NCBI GenBank assembly: GCA_041486955.1
Contig: JBGPML010000035.1
Span: 1 to 9,010, forward strand
Direction: 5' to 3'
Length of the DNA: 9,010 bases
DNA from: JBGPML01 sp041486955
GTDB lineage: Bacteria > Patescibacteriota > UBA1384 > 2-12-FULL-50-11 > DASWYB01
Below, in pieces: positions 5,493-9,010 of this stretch (its first letter is position 1; each line of letters starts with the position of its first letter). The notes beneath the pieces are model-generated. The model saw only the letters and a list, made by a program, of their open reading frames with translations. It had not been told where the DNA came from and did not search any database. The position numbers were made by a program, and so were the translations under genes.

Positions 5493-6441
5493 AATCTTTA
5501 CCTTTCCCCACACCTTGCTTGCGGCAGTAATTGCTGGATTAAGTTTTGTAATTATGGGGACTATCTTTATTCGTGGTTTTCGACCCGTTGGTGGGGCACC
5601 TCTTGCTCTAACCATTACTGAAGGTGAGAGTCAGATAAAGATTGCGAATGACTTAAAGCGTCATAAAATCATTCGTTCAGTTCCTAACTTTTTGATCGCT
5701 CTCATTGCCACCCAAAATAAAATCAAACCCGGCACCTACACCCTAGATCCAAGTAATAATTTGTTCAAAATTGTTAAAGTCTTAGCGGAAGGTCAAAATC
5801 AGCTTATTCGCCTGACGATTCCCGAAGGTTGGCGGAAAGAACAGATTGCTGATAAATTAACCGGGCTTGGACTTGACGGCCAAGGCTTCCTGACCCTAGT
5901 TGCCAGTAAAGAAGGCTATCTCTTTCCTGATACCTATTTTTTTGCCAAAGAAGCTACCCGAGAAACCGTAGTGGAGACTTTGGGTAAAAACTTTACCGCT
6001 CGAACAAAAGACCTCAATATCACGAGTCAACAACTTATATTGGCTTCAATTGTGGAACGGGAAGCAAAACGCGATGATGAGCGAGCGCTCATCGCGGGAA
6101 TTTATCAAAATAGAATTTCCCATAATATGCCGCTGGAGGCCGATCCCACGGTACAGTACGCCAAAGATTCGAATGCGCTGGCTAACGGAAAGAAACTTGA
6201 GTCTTTTTGGCAGCCAATCACGCTTGCGGAATATACATCAGTCATTTCGCCTTATAATACCTATCTTAATCCAGGATTTCCTCCCGGACCGATTTGTAAC
6301 CCGGGAATGAAAAGCATTCAAGCCGCGCTCGAACCAAAAGCAACCGATGCCCTCTATTTTTTCCATACTGCGAAAGGCGATATTATCACGAGTCTCACAA
6401 TTGATGAGCACAGAGCCAAAGTAAAGCAGTATTTGCAATGA
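5401..6441 (+). CDS. mltG: Endolytic murein transglycosylase MltG
   Basis: MltG (YceG family) is a membrane-anchored lytic transglycosylase that cuts nascent glycan strands and so ends their polymerisation. From ATG 5401 the protein has 346 residues. A single membrane helix spans about 38-58. A LysM-like region follows (LTITEGESQIKIANDLK, then KPGTYTL), then the catalytic domain. ASIVEREAKR carries the catalytic Glu219. ADPTVQYA, SPYNTY, GFPPGPICNPG and the final TIDEH (His337) are the other family signatures, so all hallmarks are intact. The start is uncertain. ATG 5401 overlaps ruvX by 92 bases with only a distant GGAG (5384-5387). ATG 5359 and 5377 are longer options and TTG 5515 is too deep in the helix. 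The TGA stop (6439-6441) is the first part of structured element copy 3. Confidence 0.93.
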   Translation: MPKSTSKEKNGGSTSELQNSFWGNSSPIARKIFTFPHTLLAAVIAGLSFVIMGTIFIRGFRPVGGAPLALTITEGESQIKIANDLKRHKIIRSVPNFLIALIATQNKIKPGTYTLDPSNNLFKIVKVLAEGQNQLIRLTIPEGWRKEQIADKLTGLGLDGQGFLTLVASKEGYLFPDTYFFAKEATRETVVETLGKNFTARTKDLNITSQQLILASIVEREAKRDDERALIAGIYQNRISHNMPLEADPTVQYAKDSNALANGKKLESFWQPITLAEYTSVISPYNTYLNPGFPPGPICNPGMKSIQAALEPKATDALYFFHTAKGDIITSLTIDEHRAKVKQYLQ

Positions 6442-6625
6442 ACTGCTTGGATATCTCGCTAATGGGAGGCTCAAGAAAAAAAATTTGAGCGAAAGACGTG
6501 AAGCGCGACGAGAGATAGCCGGAGCTACCTTGAGAAGCGATAAACGTTTTGTGACCGTAGGAAATCCCATGGGGGGAGCCAAATTTTTTCCTGGAGGCCA
6601 TTACTGGAGAGATCCAAGCAGTTCA
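6439..6625 (+). repeat. Structured palindromic element, copy 3 (putative ncRNA)
   Basis: The terminal arms TGAACTGCTTGGATATCTC (6439-6457) and 6607-6625 pair at 18 of 19 positions. They continue after a small internal loop with TAATGG 6460-6465 / CCATTA 6598-6603. A second stem pairs AAAAAATTTG (6478-6487) perfectly with CAAATTTTTT (6580-6589). The core (6488-6579) carries the family motifs: GCGAAAGACGTGAAGCG, hairpin TAGC-CGGA-GCTA (6516-6527), and CTTGAGAAGCGATAAACG. It is about 20 nt longer than in the other copies because of an extra segment near 6560-6578. The left arm begins exactly on the mltG stop codon. There is no T-run after the right arm and no ORF. Confidence 0.75.
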
Positions 6626-6630
6626 CATAT

Positions 6631-6670
6631 TTTCATTTATCGGTGAGCTAGGTTACACTATTATTATAAT
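6631..6670 (+). promoter_or_regulatory. Possible promoter of the secreted beta-propeller gene
   Basis: Two -10-like boxes are visible: TACACT (6654-6659), with TTTCAT 17 bp upstream (6631-6636), and a perfect TATAAT (6665-6670) that lacks a recognisable -35. Use of the second would start the transcript near 6677, inside the ribosome site, so the first is more plausible. The evidence is weak. Confidence 0.35.
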
Positions 6671-6681
6671 CAGGGAGGGAT

Positions 6682-9010
6682 ATGCCAAGTCGGCAGTTTT
6701 CACGTAAGCATATTTCACAACTTCTTGCCATTTTAGCAGTGGTTATTTTGATTGGCGTTACATTATTTGTAAGATATTTTCCAATTTCCGCTGATACCAT
6801 AGCAGAACCGGATCGTCCTACGATCACTGTCACCTCAAATGCTGGAACATCTGCGAAACAGGTTGATAATCTGTATACTATGCGACTGACCGAGGGACAC
6901 TATTTGGTTGAATCAACAACGCCAAAGGGTAGGGCCGTGTGGTATTCTCTCTGCAACAATTGTACCGAGCATTCACCGAACACATATACCACGGGAACCC
7001 GAGTCACTATTACCGTTCCAACTGGCGAGTATGCTGATATTGTCTGGTACTATTCTGGCATTGAAGACTATACAACATTTCGTCAGATGGTTGATTGTAG
7101 CAAACCTGGAAGCTGCCGTGATACTGGTAACTATGAGGCATATGCCCCAACGATCGCCAAAATTGATGGAACATATCATGCATTTTACTGTTCTGCACCA
7201 GACACTAATACCGTGTTGCAAGATTATACCCGTCACACCTCTTCAACGGATGGCAAGAACTGGAATGCCCCTGATGTTGCTATTCGGGCATCCGATGCCC
7301 TCGGACCGAATGGTTTCAAAGACGATGTTTCAGCGTGTGACCCCAGCCTTGTTTACTTTAACGGCTATTACTACATCTATTATGGTGACGCTTACGAAAC
7401 GGGAGCAGGGAATAATCAATCCGTCATCCACGTCGCCAGATCTCAAAACGTTAATGGCCCCTATCTTAAATATACCGATCGAGGCACTTGGGAAGAAACA
7501 CCTTCTGATCCTAAACGCCTCATTAGTCCGTTAACGCTGAGGGCCCAGCCTGACGTACGTGAAAATCATTTTTACGGAGCTGGTCAGCCTTCGGTCATCG
7601 CCAAAGACGGTAAACTCTTGATGTGGTATTTAGATGATAGTTACGAAACGTTTACGGCCTCGAATGGTCAAGAATATGGTATTCAACAAATCTATATGCT
7701 CGAATCATCAGACGGCGTTACCTGGAATCCTGATGTCAGCCACAAAACCGAACTCGGCGCATACCCTTCGTCAGACATAAAGTATGATCCTATTCGGAAG
7801 AAGTTTATCTTATTTAACATGCAAGCGTCGCATTCTGCAGGAAGTCAGACCGTTATACGGTTGTCTGATGACGGAATTCACTGGGAAACGGATATCGTAA
7901 TTTTAGACAAAGAACATACACCGGATTTTTCCAACAATATCGGTGTCAGTGGTGATGAGTTTGGCTGGTTAATCCCTAACGAACCAGCTTTGGTCGCCTT
8001 TGGAGCCCCTTATGACCTAAAGCGTACAGACACTTGGGGAGAATGGGACTTATACGGCTTCTTTTATAACGTCAGTGATGCTATTTTAACCGATAGTGAC
8101 AAAACTAGACCGACCCCAGTTGTAAGTATTCCACCAACTGCCAGCCCAAATTCTTCAGCAAATACGCTACCTTTCGGGTTTATTGATGGGGTGATTGGCA
8201 AGAATTTTATAGGATGGTCGATAGATCGTGATACTCCGAATCAATCAATTGTAGTAAAGTTTTACTTAGATAAATCGGTTGATCAAGGTGGGAGTTATCT
8301 GGGTCAAGCTACGGCCAATCTAAGCAGCCCAGATGTTGAAGCCGTAACAAAAATCGCGGGTAATCATCGCTACAGCTTTCCGATCCCCGAATCGGCCTAC
8401 GTCGATGGAAAGGCCCATACAGTATACGCCTATGGTATAGACTCTGCTGTCACAACTTTAACTATAGATGGAAAAACAACACAAAGCCTCTTAACAGGCA
8501 GCCCGAAAATGTTTACTTTATCGGTAGCGACACCTCCGCCAGCTGGCGGATCATCACCGTTGGCGATTCCTACTGCTGTTGTAGCAAAACCAACTTCTAC
8601 GCCAACTCCGATCTCGAACGCAGTTCCCGCTATCACACCCACTCCGAGTCCAATTTTTTGTCGCATATTAAACATTTTATGCCCCAAACCAACAAGCCGA
8701 GCAACTATGGGCTATCTTGATGGTATTGATCTAACTACAGGCCGTGCTTTTGGTTGGACCTTCGATCCAGATGCATCAAGCGAGTCCATTCCGGCCGAAT
8801 TCTATCTCGACGGACCTGGTGGAGTCGGTCATCTGATTGACCGAGTGACAACTCAATCGGCAAGCAATGATGTTAATAGCGCCTTCAAAATAAAAGGGAA
8901 GCACCGCTTTGACTATATTTTGCCCGAAAAAGCTCAAGATGGAACTTTGATCCGTGATGGAAAACCTCATAAACTCTACGTCCATGGGATCGATACTGAT
9001 GGGACGGGAA
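6682..9010 (+). CDS. Secreted or anchored beta-propeller protein with repeated C-terminal modules (partial)
   Basis: The frame is open from ATG 6682 to the window edge (776 complete codons); the 3' end is missing. A strong ribosome site (AGGGAGGG) precedes the ATG. Basic residues and a hydrophobic helix (about 10-33) form a signal anchor or signal peptide. Residues about 140-470 contain repeated propeller-blade motifs: YAPTIAKIDGTYHAFY, CDPSLVYFNGYYYIYYGD, GAGQPSVIAKDGKLLMWY and SSDIKYDPIRKKFILF. STDGKNW, SSDGVTW and SDDGIHW sit between blades. This suggests the five-bladed GH43/GH32-like glycosidase fold acting on external glycans; the active-site acids cannot be assigned with confidence. 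Two copies of another module follow: FGFIDG (from 498) and GYLDG (from 677). Each ends with an HxxYxxP- or HRFDYxLP-type segment, then DGKxHxxYxxGID. A Pro/Thr linker (about 617-660) separates them. Substrate and enzymatic activity are unproven. Confidence 0.8.
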   Translation, partial: MPSRQFSRKHISQLLAILAVVILIGVTLFVRYFPISADTIAEPDRPTITVTSNAGTSAKQVDNLYTMRLTEGHYLVESTTPKGRAVWYSLCNNCTEHSPNTYTTGTRVTITVPTGEYADIVWYYSGIEDYTTFRQMVDCSKPGSCRDTGNYEAYAPTIAKIDGTYHAFYCSAPDTNTVLQDYTRHTSSTDGKNWNAPDVAIRASDALGPNGFKDDVSACDPSLVYFNGYYYIYYGDAYETGAGNNQSVIHVARSQNVNGPYLKYTDRGTWEETPSDPKRLISPLTLRAQPDVRENHFYGAGQPSVIAKDGKLLMWYLDDSYETFTASNGQEYGIQQIYMLESSDGVTWNPDVSHKTELGAYPSSDIKYDPIRKKFILFNMQASHSAGSQTVIRLSDDGIHWETDIVILDKEHTPDFSNNIGVSGDEFGWLIPNEPALVAFGAPYDLKRTDTWGEWDLYGFFYNVSDAILTDSDKTRPTPVVSIPPTASPNSSANTLPFGFIDGVIGKNFIGWSIDRDTPNQSIVVKFYLDKSVDQGGSYLGQATANLSSPDVEAVTKIAGNHRYSFPIPESAYVDGKAHTVYAYGIDSAVTTLTIDGKTTQSLLTGSPKMFTLSVATPPPAGGSSPLAIPTAVVAKPTSTPTPISNAVPAITPTPSPIFCRILNILCPKPTSRATMGYLDGIDLTTGRAFGWTFDPDASSESIPAEFYLDGPGGVGHLIDRVTTQSASNDVNSAFKIKGKHRFDYILPEKAQDGTLIRDGKPHKLYVHGIDTDGTG
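8535..8550 (+). repeat. Palindrome TCCGCCAGCTGGCGGA inside a coding sequence
   Basis: This perfect 16-base palindrome differs in one base from the one at 355-370. It lies in frame in the Pro/Thr linker of the beta-propeller protein and encodes most of PPPAGGS, a place where insertion would do little harm. Confidence 0.65.

Noticed and set aside
6908..7534. Long + strand open frame of 208 codons
   Set aside because: It is a shifted-frame shadow of the beta-propeller gene; the propeller motifs are continuous in the other frame.
1..9010. UGA recoded to glycine, as in Gracilibacteria/Absconditabacteria
   Set aside because: mltG ends on TGA exactly at the family's usual C-terminus, and no gene has in-frame TGA at conserved positions.
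1..9010. CRISPR array or insertion sequence with transposase
   Set aside because: I see no regularly spaced direct repeats and no transposase or integrase coding sequence in any frame.

Overview
The window looks like a piece of a Candidate Phyla Radiation (Patescibacteria) genome, most likely Microgenomates-like or a relative. This is inferred from gene content only. An FtsA-type ATPase sits next to a single-pass membrane protein with a baseplate-J-like ectodomain, followed by ruvX and mltG. There are PsbP-like lipid-free surface proteins, a short AlaRS, and TCCGCCAGCYGGCGGA palindromes of a kind I associate with these genomes. TGA ends mltG normally, which argues against the UGA-recoding Gracilibacteria/Absconditabacteria. 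All genes lie on the + strand.

Layout. 2-163: the 3' end of alaS, cut by the window edge. 143-305: a palindromic structured element (copy 1). 313-422: a promoter and a leader holding two hairpins. 423-1115 and 1125-1760: two tandem paralogous membrane-anchored PsbP-like proteins, closed by a clear intrinsic terminator (1797-1825). 1858-2014: a second copy of the structured element, on the minus strand. 2009-5047: a two-gene unit of an actin-like ATPase and its membrane partner. 5050-5492: ruvX with its own, apparently leaderless promoter. It overlaps or abuts mltG, which ends at 6441. 6439-6625: the third structured element, starting on the mltG stop codon. 6682-9010: a large secreted beta-propeller protein with repeated C-terminal modules, open at the window end.

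How the genes fit together. alaS and ruvX are housekeeping genes. mltG ends peptidoglycan glycan strands. The actin-like ATPase and its partner look like a cytoplasmic motor or scaffold plus an envelope-spanning component. The PsbP-like pair and the beta-propeller protein are outward-facing surface proteins. The window is therefore mostly cell-envelope biology.

The most interesting signal is non-coding. Three diverged copies of one element of about 150-190 nt fill the intergenic spaces. Each has a long terminal stem whose sequence differs between copies while its pairing is kept, an independent second stem, and a conserved core of about 70-90 nt. The core contains a small hairpin with a compensatory base-pair change. 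I do not recognise it as a named RNA family.
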